A stretch of DNA of 64,000 nt, from contig CM026567.1 in NCBI GenBank assembly GCA_015143295.1, forward strand, positions 13,658,416 through 13,722,415, written 5' to 3'. A program made the translations under genes and the position numbers. The stretch is from Tetracentron sinense (taxonomy: Eukaryota > Streptophyta > Magnoliopsida > Trochodendrales > Trochodendraceae). Below, piece by piece: positions 18,378 through 31,549 of this stretch (position 1 is its first letter; each line of letters starts with the position of its first letter). Under the pieces are notes generated by a model. The model was not told where the DNA came from. It ran no database searches and saw nothing but the letters and a program-made list of their open reading frames with translations.

Positions 18378-21300
18378 ATGATATATATATATACCTATGT
18401 GTATACTCTGTTGATGCATGGATTAACTCCGCTAGTTAAAATTTCAGGAACCCTACTAGTCAATGAGTATTTGGCTCGAGTATTGATTGATACCGGGTCT
18501 ACTCATTCGTTTGTCTCGCCGAGTTTTTCAGAAGGTTTTTCTGCAGGGCCAAGTCAGCTAGAACCGGAGTTAGCCATTTCGACTCCTCTCGGCAAAACAG
18601 TAGTGGCAGATAAAGTGTATAGAAATAGTGTGGTCCAAGTTGGAAGCCACGAATTGGCGGTCGATCTCATCGTCCTTGGATTCCAAGACTTTGATATTAT
18701 ATTGGGAATGGATTGGTTAGCAGCACATCATGGGCATGTAGCTTGCTTTGAGAAGATGGTACTCTTCAAGCCGGTAAAAGGAAAACCATTTCACTTTCGG
18801 GGGTTAAAAAGTAGAGACATTGCCCGTTTTGCGGCGTTGAGCTTAGCTAACCCCGAGGCAAAGGACTCATCGACTATTCCGGTTGTGAGTGAGTTCCTGG
18901 ATGTATTTCCAGAGGAGTTGCCAGGATTGCCTCCAGACAGGGAGATTGAGTTTATGATCGAGCTTGCACCAGGCACAGCTCCTGTATTCAGAGCTCCATA
19001 TAGAATGGCCCCTATTGAACTCAAGGAGTTGAAGACTCAGTTGGAGGAATTGCAAGGCCTTGGCTTCATTCGACCAAGTGTCTCACCGTGGGGTGCCCCG
19101 GTGTTGTTTGTTAAGAAGAAAGATGGCTCGATGCGGATGTGTGTCGATTACAGGCAATTGAACAAAGTCACTATAAAGAATAGGTATCCCTTGCCTAGGA
19201 TTGATGACTTGTTCGATCAGTTGAAGGGAGCGAGATTTTTCTCAAAGATAGATCTTCGATCGGGTTATCACCAGTTGAAGATTAAGGCGGAAGATGTTCC
19301 CAAAACTGCTTTCAGGACTCGATATGGACACTACGAGTTCTTGGTGATGCCTTTTGGACTCACGAACGCGCCGACAGCCTTTATGGATTTGATGAACCGG
19401 GTGTTCCGGCCATATCTTGATAGATGCGTGATTGTATTTGTTGATGACATTTTGGTCTATTCCCAGACACGGGAAGATCACACACGCGACCTACGCCTTG
19501 CTTTGGAAATGCTAAGAGAGCACAAGCTATACGCCAAACTTAGCAAGTGTGAGTTTTGGTTGGAAGAGGTGGCATTCCTAGGCCACGTTGTATCGGCGGA
19601 AGGCATTTCGGTGGATCCAAAGAAGATAGAGGCAGTCATGAATTGGGCGAGGCCCAAGAGTGTCACGGAGATACGCAGTTTTCTTGGGTTGGCAGGCTAC
19701 TACAGGAGATTCGTAGAGGGTTTCTCCAGCCTTGCAGCACCGCTCACTTACCTGACAAGGAAGAACGCTAAGTTTGTATGGAGCGACAAGTGTGAGATCA
19801 GTTTCACGGAACTGAAGAAGAGGCTTACCACAGCTCCTGTCCTTACGGTGCCATCCGGACCTTATGGGTACGAGGTGTATAGTGATGCCTCACACGTTGG
19901 ACTTGGGTGTGTACTCATGCAGCACAAGAAAGTCATTGCCTATGCATCAAGGCAGTTGAAGGAGCATGAGAAGAACTATCCTACGCACGACTTGGAGCTT
20001 GCGGCGGTCGTGTTTGCACTTAAGATTTGGCGTCATTACCTTTATGGGGTGGAGTTCTATGTGTTCACTGATCACAAGAGTCTCAAGTATCTCTTTTCCC
20101 AAAAGGAGCTGAATCTAAGGCAAAGGCGTTGGATGGAATTTCTGAAGGACTATGATTGTACCATTCAATACCACCCGGGTAAAGCAAATGTAGTGGCTGA
20201 TGCTTTGAGTAGAAGACCTCCGGGGTTATTAGCATGCATGTTAGTGCAGGAATGGAAGCTACTTGAAGACTTGGCAAATCTGGACATTAGTGTGAATGAC
20301 TCTGTCCGTAGTCCTATCTTGGCAAATGTCACGGTTCGGCCATACATTATAGATTTGATCCAAGAATACCAAGCCACGGATGCTGAATTGTTGGCTTATC
20401 GGGACAAGGAAGTTGCTAAGGGTAGTGAGGACTTCTCTCTCACTAGCCGAGGTGCTATCACATTCAAGGGAAGGCTGTGTGTTCCAGCCAATGCAAATCT
20501 TCGGAGGGAGATTATGGATGAAGCCCACCGGGCAAAGTACACTGTGCATCCAGGGGGTACGAAGATGTACCGGAACCTCAAGAGTCACTTTTGGTGGCGG
20601 AATATGAAGAGGGAGGTTGCGGAATATGTAGCACGGTGCTTGGTGTGCCAACAGGTGAAAGCAGAACACATGCGGCCCGCAGGTCTATTACAGTCCCTTC
20701 CGATTCCCGAGTGGAAATGGGAGAACATATCCATGGATTTCATAGTTGGCTTGCCAAAGACGGCAAGGGGTTCAGATGCGATATGGGTAGTAGTGGATCG
20801 TTTGACGAAGTCCGCTCACTTCTTGCCTTACCGAACTACTTTCAACTCTAGTCAGTTAGCTGCTTTGTACATCAAGGAAGTGGTGAGGTTGCACGGAGTG
20901 CCTGTCAGTATTGTGTCGGATCGGGATCCAAGATTCACATCACGATTCTGGAAAAGCTTTCAGGAAGCTATGGGTTCCCGACTTGATTTCAGCACTGCTT
21001 TTCATCCACAAACGGATGGACAAACCGAGAGGGTGAACCAAGTAATAGAAGATATGCTTCGGGCTTGTATGCTGGATTTCAAAGGCAGTTGGGAAGAGCA
21101 CTTGCCTTTGGTGGAGTTCGCCTACAACAATAGCTATCAGGCGAGTATCCAAATGGCTCCGTTCGAGGCTTTGTATGGGCGAAGCTGCAGGTCTCCTCTC
21201 TACTGGGATGAGGTAGGAGAAAGAAAAGTACTTGGTCCGGAGTTGATTGAGCAAACTGCTAGTATAGTCAAGATCATCCGGGATCGGTTGAAAGCCGCTC

Positions 21301-21773
21301 AAGATCGCCAAAAGAGCTATGCAGACACGCGCCGCAGGGACTTGGAATTTCAAGTAGGGGATCGAGTCTTTGTGAAAGTATCTCCTAGCAAAGGGATTAT
21401 GAGATTCGGCAAAAGAGGCAAGCTTAGTCCTCGCTATGTTGGACCGTTTGAGATTATCACGCGGGTTGGTGAAGTTGCTTATCGAGTAGCTCTTCCACCT
21501 CACATGGCCGCGGTTCACAACGTTTTCCACGTGTCTATGCTTCGGAAGTACATTGCGGACCCTTCGCATATACTAGAATTGGAACCGTTGGAAATTCGAG
21601 AAGATCTCACGTTGGTTGAGAAGCCGATTCACATATTGGATCGGAGAGATCAAGTGCTTCGCAACAAGACAATCCCTTTGGTTCTTGTGCAATGGAAACA
21701 CCATGCTCGGGAAGAAGCTACATGGGAGCGTGAAGCCGAAGTCAAAGCGAAGTACCCGGAATTGTTTGAATGA
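18378..21773 (+). CDS. pol: Pol polyprotein, first Tekay body
   Basis: A 1131-codon frame. Domains by rough residue: aspartic protease with [11 protein letters not shown] (DTG at 38-40); reverse transcriptase about 190-410 with FVDDILVYS near 354; RNase H from about 495 ([20 protein letters not shown]). The integrase zinc region is at about 715-760 (final CLVCQQ). The integrase core has Asp in MDFIVGLP near 785, Asp in VSDRDPRF near 848 and Glu in [10 protein letters not shown] near 891. The C-terminal part ([12 protein letters not shown]; then EEATWERE) matches the chromodomain-like end of Tekay integrases, thought to steer insertion to heterochromatin. All catalytic motifs are visible and the frame looks whole. 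It is followed by the hairpin and polypurine tract before the next LTR. Confidence 0.93.
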   Translation: MIYIYTYVYTLLMHGLTPLVKISGTLLVNEYLARVLIDTGSTHSFVSPSFSEGFSAGPSQLEPELAISTPLGKTVVADKVYRNSVVQVGSHELAVDLIVLGFQDFDIILGMDWLAAHHGHVACFEKMVLFKPVKGKPFHFRGLKSRDIARFAALSLANPEAKDSSTIPVVSEFLDVFPEELPGLPPDREIEFMIELAPGTAPVFRAPYRMAPIELKELKTQLEELQGLGFIRPSVSPWGAPVLFVKKKDGSMRMCVDYRQLNKVTIKNRYPLPRIDDLFDQLKGARFFSKIDLRSGYHQLKIKAEDVPKTAFRTRYGHYEFLVMPFGLTNAPTAFMDLMNRVFRPYLDRCVIVFVDDILVYSQTREDHTRDLRLALEMLREHKLYAKLSKCEFWLEEVAFLGHVVSAEGISVDPKKIEAVMNWARPKSVTEIRSFLGLAGYYRRFVEGFSSLAAPLTYLTRKNAKFVWSDKCEISFTELKKRLTTAPVLTVPSGPYGYEVYSDASHVGLGCVLMQHKKVIAYASRQLKEHEKNYPTHDLELAAVVFALKIWRHYLYGVEFYVFTDHKSLKYLFSQKELNLRQRRWMEFLKDYDCTIQYHPGKANVVADALSRRPPGLLACMLVQEWKLLEDLANLDISVNDSVRSPILANVTVRPYIIDLIQEYQATDAELLAYRDKEVAKGSEDFSLTSRGAITFKGRLCVPANANLRREIMDEAHRAKYTVHPGGTKMYRNLKSHFWWRNMKREVAEYVARCLVCQQVKAEHMRPAGLLQSLPIPEWKWENISMDFIVGLPKTARGSDAIWVVVDRLTKSAHFLPYRTTFNSSQLAALYIKEVVRLHGVPVSIVSDRDPRFTSRFWKSFQEAMGSRLDFSTAFHPQTDGQTERVNQVIEDMLRACMLDFKGSWEEHLPLVEFAYNNSYQASIQMAPFEALYGRSCRSPLYWDEVGERKVLGPELIEQTASIVKIIRDRLKAAQDRQKSYADTRRRDLEFQVGDRVFVKVSPSKGIMRFGKRGKLSPRYVGPFEIITRVGEVAYRVALPPHMAAVHNVFHVSMLRKYIADPSHILELEPLEIREDLTLVEKPIHILDRRDQVLRNKTIPLVLVQWKHHAREEATWEREAEVKAKYPELFE

Positions 21774-21838
21774 ATTTTGTATAGGTTTGTATATGTAGCT
21801 TGTAATATTGTTTGATTCTGTAATGCATGTCTCATCCA

Positions 21839-21874
21839 AATTTCGAGGACGAAATTTTTGTAAGGGGGGAAGGA
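21839..21874 (+). other. Hairpin and polypurine tract, first body
   Basis: AATTTCG-AGGA-CGAAATT (21839-21856), then AAGGGGGGAAGGA (21862-21874) directly before the LTR. The polypurine tract primes plus-strand DNA. The hairpin is kept in all relatives here. Confidence 0.85.
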
Positions 21875-22084
21875 TGTAGAGCCCCGGACCTTTTCACATT
21901 TATGCATGACCCTTCGTAGCCATTTTTCCTTTAAAGTAATGCAATTAATAAATAAGGAAGAAATTGGAAATTCTGAAACGTCAGAAATGTTCGTTTTCGA
22001 AGTACGAACCCAACGCAAGTTGAATCGTCAAAATCGGACGAACGAGTCAAAAGTTATGGCCAAAACAGTTTGGACCTGCAGACC

Positions 22085-22268
22085 ACCGATCGCTCGGTCC
22101 ATGGAGCGATCGATCGGTCCAAAACCGATCGCTCGGAGGCTATCGACTGGTCGAGATTTTGCTATGGAGAAATTTTCCAGAGAGTGAAATTTCAACCGAT
22201 CGCTCGGTTATGAAACCGATCGATCGGTAGGCAACCGATCGATCGGTCATTAACACCGATCGCTCGGT
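22085..22268 (+). promoter_or_regulatory. Palindrome array, middle Tekay LTR
   Basis: Same seven 14-bp palindromes and spacing as in the outer LTRs, although the surrounding LTR is diverged. Confidence 0.65.
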
Positions 22269-23847
22269 ACTCGCGTTTTACAGAATTTTCACTAAGGGCA
22301 TTTTCGGCATTCGGGTGTTATACCCTTTCTTATATAGGATTGCCCGAGTCTTTAGGGCTCATTCTCAACCCTTAGAAGATTTGGGAGATTAGAAGAGAGG
22401 AGAAAGGGTTCCTAAACCTAGGGTTTCCATTCTGAAGAGAAATCAAAGGGGTTTGAGACCCTAGATCATCCTCAAGCACGTTTTCCTTCAAGATCTCGGC
22501 TCAAGCTCGTGGAGCTCGTGTTCCAAGCTAGGGCAGCAACTCACGGTCGTTTTGGAAAGGGGGATTTCTTCCCACTTGATCAAGGTCGGTACTTCTTGCT
22601 ACCCTCCTAGTTATAGTCTCTCTTTCCTTAGTTTCTTTGTGTTCCTTATATACATCCATATATTATGAGATGGGTTGTGAATGGTGAACTGGTGAATGAT
22701 GAATGGAGATGAATGTGGGCGATTGGATGCCGTGTGTATTGATGTGATGGATGAACGGGGAGGGCATTGTACCCATAATAAACATACATATGTGATGTGA
22801 GTAAAACCCACCTAGAAAAGCATGTTGTAGGGTTAATAAATAATGAACACACTATGTTTGATGAGATGCCAAGGTGAATAAAATGAGTGATAAATTAAGG
22901 GAATACATGTTTAATTATTCATGAAATTGTTAGGGCATATGATAGTGTGTTTCTTACATTTCTCAAATGTGCGACTTATTACTTGTTCAAATCGTGATAT
23001 GCTATGCTTTGTAAATTACCCAAATTGTCATATTTAATTCCAAATGCAAGTATGCACACGATTTCACGAGCACGCATGCATGACATGGATTACCGACGTT
23101 TTTCAAGAATGGGATTTAGAGGTGGGGCATATCCTACGATATGTTTTACCTCGCTTTTGGCAAGGACAAGTAAATCATGCATTATCATAAGAAGGGTCTC
23201 CCTTCCCTCACAAGTACATACATATCATAAGAAGGGTTTCCCTTCCCTCGCAAGTACATCTCACAAGGACATCTCACAAGTGAAAGGACATGACATGAGC
23301 ATTTAGAAAGAAGGGTCTCCCTTCCCTCACAAGTAGTTTACTCTTCCAAGCATGATACAAGCATGACATGACATGGCATGACAAGCATGAGCATTTTAGG
23401 AAGAAGGGTCTCCCTTCCCTCACAAGTAGATTACTTTTCCGAACAAGCAAGCATGAATACATGGCATGACAAGCATGGGCATTTAGGAAGAAGGGTCTCC
23501 CTTCCCTCACAAGTAGTTTACTTTCCAAGCAAGCATGACATGGCATGACACGCATGATAGGATAAGATAAGACAACATGACAAGTTTCAAGCAAGGAAAT
23601 GGTATTTTCAGTCAAGTCAAGTGCACGGTGTTTTCAAGGGTTTCATCGGCTTTTATGAATTCAAGCATGATTATATACTCCTTTACTTTATTGTCATGAT
23701 ATGAATTATTCCTGCTTTATATGCTTGAATTGTTTCCTGCTTTATATATGTGAAATGCTTCCTGCTTCCTATACTGCTATGGTTTTGCTATGACTATTGG
23801 TTAGTATTTAGTACCCGCTGAGTATTCCATGCTCAGCCGTACTTCTT

Positions 23848-23967
23848 ATGTCGGCAGGTTCTGAGGGAGCTGCTGCTCCATTTGATGTCTGTGCTCCTAG
23901 CCCTTGGGTGGAGGAGGAGTACGTCGAGGAACCTTTGGAGGAACCTCCCATAGAGGGTTATCAGTAG
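23848..23967 (+). CDS. Small acidic frame inside the LTR (39 aa), middle copy
   Basis: Same length, start and core as the frame at 16274. The few base changes leave it open and change only the last residues (PIEGYQ instead of PVEGYH). This is weak evidence that the frame is kept. Confidence 0.45.
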   Translation: MSAGSEGAAAPFDVCAPSPWVEEEYVEEPLEEPPIEGYQ

Positions 23968-24269
23968 GTGGTGTTAGATTCTGAGTGGATTAGCTGTGGG
24001 TGAGCATGAGTGATTATATCCATGTATTTTGGTGGGCATGTCCGCACTTTCTTGTTTTGTTTTCTTTTGTATTAACTTGGACCATGTGTATATACTTAGA
24101 GGTTTGTTAGACTTCCGCTGTGTTTTATCGTTATGCTTCCGCTGTTATCCTCTATTGTATATGTTCTGTGAGTTTTGCAGGTTGGTTCGTCAAGCAAGTC
24201 ATGTAAGAATGATTAAGTCGTCCAAGATTCACTCTAACTCCTAGGGTGGGTTTTGGGTCGCGACAGAAG

Positions 24270-24281
24270 TGGTATCAGAGC
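24270..24281 (+). other. Primer binding site, second body
   Basis: TGGTATCAGAGC four bases after the middle LTR. Confidence 0.9.
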
Positions 24282-24626
24282 TTAGGCTTTAGGTCTTTAG
24301 GGTCACTTAGAATCTTATACCACGGCTTGACAAGAGCATATGTTAGGAAACAAGTTAGGAAGGAAGTAAGTCGGGAGCGAGTCTGGTTCCAAGTGTAAGA
24401 CTAAACTTTAGTCTTAGTCTAAAATGGTTGCTTTAACCAAGTACGGGTCCTAGGTACGCTAGAACACTAAAGTATAAGTATAATGTGATGAATACTTTGA
24501 TGACTTGATGTGCTGTATATTAGTATTATACAACTAGTACAGATTGAATTATTGTGAAATGACATTGAAATAAACTGTAGTTTCAAGTTAGACTCATGTG
24601 GTGTTATTATTCTCAGGACTTTAGTC

Positions 24627-25880
24627 ATGAGACGGAACACACGGGGTCGTGGGCCACATACCAGAGCTTCCTCTTCTTCACGGGATGAGGATGAGCAGCC
24701 GGACCTCTCCAGGTCTTAGGCTCTATTGCTGAGACACTCGCCATACTGGCGGCTCGGCAAGCTATACCGGCATCAGGCGGCACCTACTCCACCGCCCGCA
24801 GCTCCAGTACATCGTACAGCTGGAGTTGAGGCATTCAGGAGATTGAGGCCTCCATCCTTCCACGGGAGTGTGGACCCTCTTACTGCGGAGGCTTGGATCC
24901 TCCAGGTTGAGAAGATATTTGCGGTGCTCTCTCCTACAGAGGAAGAGAAAGTGGCATGGGCAGTTTTTATGCTAGAGGGCGAAGCCCACCATTGGTGGTT
25001 GTCCGCATTGAGGACACGGGACTTGACCATGCAAGGTCAACCGTGGACTTGGGAGGAGTTCAAAGATACTTTTTACAAGAAGTATTTTCCGATCGGTGCA
25101 CGGGAAAAGAAAGAGAGAGAATTCATCAACCTTGAGCAAGGTTCGATGTCTGTGGCCGCTTATGAGGCCAAGTTCTCAGAATTGTCGAGATTCGCGCCTC
25201 ATATGGTTGCTACTGAGGCAATGAAGGCGAGAAGATTTGAGCAAGGGCTCAAGGATGTTATTATGGAGAAGGTTTCCGTTTTCAGGCATGCTACCTACCC
25301 TGAAGTGGTAGACAAGGCCTTATTGGTCGAGGCCAATTCCGAAGCGGTGTCTAAGAAGAGAGAGTTGGCGAGAGGCCAAGCCAATAGTTCAGCACCTCCA
25401 GAGAGGCGGGCCCGGACTGGTCCTTATCAGTATACATGGCCAGCACCACAGATGAGGCCGACTTATGCTCCTCCAGCACCCCGGCAGTACGTGCCACAGG
25501 CACCTCGACCTCAGGCTCTTCCGGCCCCACGGCCAGTTACCCCTCAGGCAGCGAGGTATACACCACCTCCGGTCCCTCCAGCCTACACATATGAGGTCTG
25601 CACTTCATGCGGCAAAAGGCATCCGGCAGGAGATTGCCGAAGAGCATCTGGTGGATGTTATCATTGCGGTCGCCAGGGCCACATGATCAGGGATTGCCCT
25701 AGCCGGCATTTACCAGGCCAGTCTCAGGGTAGTAGGCCCCCGACACGCCCAGCAGGATCATACCAGGCGTCATCTCAGACTACCCGGTCTACACCTCAGT
25801 CTCGCCAGGCGAACCAGGGGCGTGTATTTGCTTTGACAGAGGGTGATGCACTTGCATCTGATGATGTGGTGCAAGGTACG
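24627..25880 (+). pseudogene. gag: Gag region, second Tekay body (fossil)
   Basis: Nearly identical to the first body over the gag domain, the Cys/His cluster and the CCHC knuckle. Broken, with about one break. By contrast, the leader before it (24266-24626) differs from its counterpart at around ten positions, so the sequence identity is patchy. Confidence 0.85.
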
Positions 25881-25986
25881 CGTTTGGAGTTATTTTCTTT
25901 ATTCGTGATTGTTATGTTATGCTATATTTTTGTGTACGTACTCGGCATGTTCTATAGGTATATAACCTACACGTATACGTTGTTGA

Positions 25987-28900
25987 TGCATGGATTAACT
26001 CCGCTAGTTAAAATTTCAGGAACCCTACTAGTCAATGAGTATTTGGCTCGAGTGTTGATTGATACCGGGTCTACTCATTCGTTTGTCTCGCCGAGTTTTT
26101 CAGAAGGCTTTTCTGTGGAGCCTAGTCAGCTAAAACCGGAGTTAGCCATTTCGACTCCGCTCGGCAAAACAGTATTGGCAGATAAAGTGTATAGAAATAG
26201 TGCGGTCCAAGTTGGAAGCCACGAGTTGGCGGTTGACCTCATCGTCCTTGGATTCCAAGACTTTGATATTATATTGGGAATGGATTGGTTAGCAGCACAT
26301 CATGGGCATGTAGCTTGCTTTGAGAAGATGGTACTCTTCAAGCCGGTAAAAGGAAAACCATTTCACTTTCGGGGGTTAAAAAGTAGAGACATTGCCCGTT
26401 TTGCGGCGTTGAGCTTAGCTAACCCCGAGGCAAAGGACTCATCGACTATTCCGGTTGTGAGTGAGTTCCTGGATGTATTTCCAGAGGAGTTGCCAGGATT
26501 GCCTCCAGACAGGGAGATTGAGTTTATGATCGAGCTTGCACCAGGCACAGCTCCTGTATTCAGAGCTCCATATAGAATGGCCCCTATTGAACTCAAGGAG
26601 TTGAAGACTCAGTTGGAGGAATTGCAAGGCCTTGGCTTCATTCGACCAAGTGTCTCACCATGGGGTGCCCCGGTGTTGTTTGTTAAGAAGAAAGATGGCT
26701 CGATGCGGATGTGTGTCGATTACAGGCAATTGAACAAAGTCACTATAAAGAATAGGTATCCCTTGCCTAGGATTGATGACTTGTTCGATCAGTTGAAGGG
26801 AGCGAGATTTTTCTCAAAGATAGATCTTCGATCGGGTTATCACCAGTTGAAGATTAAGGCGGAAGATGTTCCCAAAACTGCTTTCAGGACTCGATATGGA
26901 CACTACGAGTTCTTGGTGATGCCTTTTGGACTCACGAACGCGCCGGCAGCCTTTATGGATTTGATGAACCGGGTGTTCCGGCCATATCTTGATAGGTGCG
27001 TGATTGTATTTGTTGATGACATTTTGGTCTATTCCCAGACACGGGAAGATCACACACGCGACCTACGCCTTGCTTTGGAAATGCTAAGAGAGCACAAGCT
27101 ATACGCCAAACTTAGCAAGTGTGAGTTTTGGTTGGAAGAGGTGGCATTCCTAGGCCACGTTGTATCGGCGGAAGGCATTTCGGTGGATCCAAAGAAGATA
27201 GAGGCAGTCATGAATTGGGCGAGGCCCAAGAGTGTCACGGAGATACGCAGTTTTCTTGGGTTGGCAGGCTACTACAGGAGATTCGTAGAGGGTTTCTCCA
27301 GCCTTGCAGCACCGCTCACTTACCTGACAAGGAAGAACGCTAAGTTTGTATGGAGCGACAAGTGTGAGATCAGTTTCACGGAACTGAAGAAGAGGCTTAC
27401 CACAGCTCCTGTCCTTACGGTGCCATCCGGACCTTATGGGTACGAGGTGTATAGTGATGCCTCACACGTTGGACTTGGGTGTGTACTCATGCAGCACAAG
27501 AAAGTCATTGCCTATGCATCAAGGCAGTTGAAGGAGCATGAGAAGAACTATCCTACGCACGACTTGGAGCTTGCGGCGGTCGTGTTTGCACTTAAGATTT
27601 GGCGTCATTACCTTTATGGGGTGGAGTTCTATGTGTTCACTGATCACAAGAGTCTCAAGTATCTCTTTTCCCAAAAGGAGCTGAATCTAAGGCAAAGGCG
27701 TTGGATGGAATTTCTGAAGGACTATGATTGTACCATTCAATACCACCCGGGTAAAGCAAATGTAGTGGCTGATGCTTTGAGTAGAAGACCTCCGGGGTTA
27801 TTAGCATGCATGTTAGTGCAGGAATGGAAGCTACTTGAAGACTTGGCAAATCTGGACATTAGTGTGAATGACTCTGTCCGTAGTCCTATCTTGGCAAATG
27901 TCACGGTTCGGCCATACATTATAGATTTGATCCAAGAATACCAAGCCACGGATGCTGAATTGTTGGCTTATCGGGACAAGGAAGTTGCTAAGGGTAGTGA
28001 GGACTTCTCTCTCACTAGCCGAGGTGCTATCACATTCAAGGGAAGGCTGTGTGTTCCAGCCAATGCAAATCTTCGGAGGGAGATTATGGATGAAGCCCAC
28101 CGGGCAAAGTACACTGTGCATCCAGGGGTACGAAGATGTACCGGAACCTCAAGAGTCACTTTTGGTGGCGGAATATGAAGAGGGAGGTTGCGGAATATGT
28201 AGCACGGTGCTTGGTGTGCCAACAGGTGAAAGCAGAACACATGCGGCCCGCAGGTCTATTACAGTCCCTTCCGATTCCCGAGTGGAAATGGGAGAACATA
28301 TCCATGGATTTCATAGTTGGCTTGCCAAAGACGGCAAGGGGTTCAGATGCGATATGGGTAGTAGTGGATCGTTTGACGAAGTCCGCTCACTTCTTGCCTT
28401 ACCGAACTACTTTCAACTCTAGTCAGTTAGCTGCTTTGTACATCAAGGAAGTGGTGAGGTTGCACGGAGTGCCTGTCAGTATTGTGTCGGATCGGGATCC
28501 AAGATTCACATCACGATTCTGGAAAAGCTTTCAGGAAGCTATGGGTTCCCGACTTGATTTCAGCACTGCTTTTCATCCACAAACGGATGGACAAACCGAG
28601 AGGGTGAACCAAGTAATAGAAGATATGCTTCGGGCTTGTATGCTGGATTTCAAAGGCAGTTGGGAAGAGCACTTGCCTTTGGTGGAGTTCGCCTACAACA
28701 ATAGCTATCAGGCGAGTATCCAAATGGCTCCGTTCGAGGCTTTGTATGGGCGAAGCTGCAGGTCTCCTCTCTACTGGGATGAGGTAGGAGAAAGAAAAGT
28801 ACTTGGTCCGGAGTTGATTGAGCAAACTGCTAGTATAGTCAAGATCATCCGGGATCGGTTGAAAGCCGCTCAAGATCGCCAAAAGAGCTATGCAGACACG

Positions 28901-29344
28901 CGCCGCAGGGACTTGGAATTTCAGGTAGGGGATCAAGTTTTTGTGAAAGTATCTCCTAGCAAAGGGATTATGAGATTCGGCAAAAGAGGCAAGCTTAGTC
29001 CTCGCTATGTTGGACCGTTTGAGATTATCACGCGGGTTGGTGAAGTTGCTTATCGAGTAGCTCTTCCACCTCACATGGCCGCGGTTCACAACGTTTTCCA
29101 CGTGTCTATGCTTCGGAAGTACATTGCGGACCCTTCGCATATACTAGAATTGGAACCGTTGGAAATTCGAGAAGATCTCACGTTGGTTGAGAAGCCGATT
29201 CACATATTGGATCGGAGAGATCAAGTGCTTCGCAACAAGACAATCCCTTTGGTTCTTGTGCAATGGAAACACCATGCTCGGGAAGAAGCTACATGGGAGC
29301 GTGAAGCCGAAGTCAAAGCGAAGTACCCGGAATTGTTTGAATGA
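25987..29344 (+). pseudogene. pol: Pol region, second Tekay body (fossil)
   Basis: Protease, reverse transcriptase, RNase H, integrase and the chromodomain-like end in the same order as in the first body, with all the main motifs recognisable ([28 protein letters not shown]). Broken, with about one break. The first 150 or so residues differ noticeably from the first body, while the rest is almost identical. Confidence 0.88.
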
Positions 29345-29410
29345 ATTTTGTATAGGCTTGGTATATGTAGCTTGTAATACTGTTTGATTCTGTAATGCAC
29401 GTCTCATCCA

Positions 29411-29446
29411 AATTTCGAGGACGAAATTTTTGTAAGGGGGGAAGGA
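29411..29446 (+). other. Hairpin and polypurine tract, second body
   Basis: AATTTCG-AGGA-CGAAATT at 29411-29428 and AAGGGGGGAAGGA at 29434-29446. Confidence 0.85.
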
Positions 29447-29659
29447 TGTAGAGCCCCGGACCTTTTCACATTTATGCATGACCCTTCGTAGCCATTTTTT
29501 TTCCTTTAAAGTAATGCAATTAATAAATAAGGAAGAAATTGGAAATTCTGAAATGTCAGAAATGTTTGTTTTCGAAGTACGAACCCAACGCAAGTTGAAT
29601 CGTCAAAATCGGACGAACGAGTCAAAAGTTATGGCCAAAACAGTTTGGACCTGTAGACC

Positions 29660-29843
29660 ACCGATCGCTCGGTCCATGGAGCGATCGATCGGTCCAAAAC
29701 CGATCGCTCGGAGGCTATCGACTGGTCGAGATTTTACTATGGGGAAATTTTCCAGAGAGTGAAATTTCAACCGATCGCTCGGTTATGAAACCGATCGATC
29801 GGTAGGCAACCGATCGATCGGTCATTAACACCGATCGCTCGGT
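29660..29843 (+). promoter_or_regulatory. Palindrome array, last Tekay LTR
   Basis: Same array as in the first LTR. One of the C-to-T changes lies just before it. Confidence 0.65.
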
Positions 29844-31429
29844 CCTCGCGTTTTACAGAATTTTCACTAAGGGCATTTTCGGCATTCGGGTGTTATACCC
29901 TTTCTTATATAGGATTGCCCGAGCCTTTAGGGCTCATTCTCAACCCTTAGAAGATTTGGGAGATTAGAAGAGAGGAGAAAGGGTTCCTAAATCTAGGGTT
30001 TCCATTTTGAAGAGGAATCAAAGGGGTTTGAGACCCTAGATCATCCTCAAGCACGTTTTCCTTCAAGATCTCGGCTCAAGCTCGGGTGGAGCTCGTGTTC
30101 CAAGCTAGGGCAGCAACTCACGGTCGTTTTGGAAAGGGGGATTTCTTCCTCACTTGATCAAGTCGGTACTTTTTACTACCCTCCTAGTTATAGCCTCTCC
30201 TTTCCTTATTTCTTCTTGTTTCCTTCATATATATATATATATATTATGAGATGGGTTGTGAATGGTGAACGGTGAATGATGAATGGAGATGAATGTGGGC
30301 GATTGGATGCCGTGTGTATTGATGTGATGGATGAACGGGGAGGGCATTGTACCCATAATAAACATACATATGTGATGTGAGTAAAACCCACCTAGAAAAG
30401 CATGTTGTAGGGTTAATAAATAATGAACACACTATGTTTGATGAGATGCCAAGGTGAATAAAATGAGTGATAAATTAAGGGAATACATGTTTAATTATTC
30501 ATGAAATTGTTAGGGCATATGATAGTGTGTTTCTTACATTTCTCAAATGTGCGACTTATTACTTGTTCAAATCGTGATATGCTATGCTTTGTAAATTACC
30601 CAAATTGTCATATTTAATTCCAAATGCAAGTATGCACACGATCTCACGAGCACGCATGCATGACATGGATTACCGACGTTTTTCAAGAATGGGATTTAGA
30701 GGTGGGGCATATCCTACGATATGTTTTACCTCGCTTTTGGCAAGGACAAGTAAATCATGCATTATCATAAGAAGGGTCTCCCTTCCCTCGCAAGTACATA
30801 CATATCATAAGAAGGGTTTCCCTTCCCTCGCAAGTACATCTCACAAGGACATCTCACAAGTGAAAGGACATGACATGAGCATTTAGAAAGAAGGGTCTCC
30901 CTTCCCTCACAAGTAGTTTACTCTTCCAAGCATGATACAAGCATGACATGACACGGCATGACAAGCATGAGCATTTTAGGAGGAAGGGTCTCCCTTCCCT
31001 CACAAGTAGATTACTTTTCCGAACAAGCAAGCATGACAAGACATGGCATGACAAGCATGGGCAATTAGGAAGAAGGGTCTCCCTTCCCTCACAAGTAGTT
31101 TACTTTCCAAGCAAGCATGACATGGCATGACACGCATGATATGATGAGATAAGACAACATGACAAGTTTCAAGTACGGAAATGGTATTTCCAATCAAGTC
31201 AAGTGCACGGTGTTTTCAAGGGTTTTATCGGCTATTACGAATTCAAGCATGATTATATACTCCTTTACTTTATTGTCATGATAGGAATTATTCCTGCTTT
31301 ATATGCTTGAATTGTTTCCTGCTTTATATATGTGAAATGCTTCCTGCTTCCTATACTGCTATGGTTTTGCTATGACTATCGGTTAGTATTTAGTACCCGC
31401 TGAGTATTCCATGCTCAGCCGTACTTCTT

Positions 31430-31549
31430 ATGTCGGCAGGTTCTGAGGGAGCTGCTGCTCCATTTGATGTCTGTGCTCCTAGCCCTTGGGTGGAGGAGGA
31501 GTACGTCGAGGAGCCTTTGGAGGAACCTCCCGTAGAGGGTTACCATTAG
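31430..31549 (+). CDS. Small acidic frame inside the LTR (39 aa), last copy
   Basis: Identical to the frame at 16274, as expected from the near-identity of the two outer LTRs. It adds no independent evidence. Confidence 0.45.
   Translation: MSAGSEGAAAPFDVCAPSPWVEEEYVEEPLEEPPVEGYH

Larger units (their letters stand above)
21875..24265 (+). repeat. Tekay tandem, shared middle LTR (2391 bp)
   Basis: Same ends and same order of parts as the outer LTRs, but clearly more diverged: some tens of differences by eye, including a different AT-rich stretch near 22635-22665 and several small length changes. Palindrome array 22085-22268, TATATAGG at 22331, hairpin 23817-23837. It serves as 3' LTR of the first body and 5' LTR of the second. 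Confidence 0.95.

Noticed and set aside
20940-21569. 209-codon open frame on the minus strand, repeated at 28511-29140
   Set aside because: It is the antisense shadow of the integrase region and shows no independent motif.
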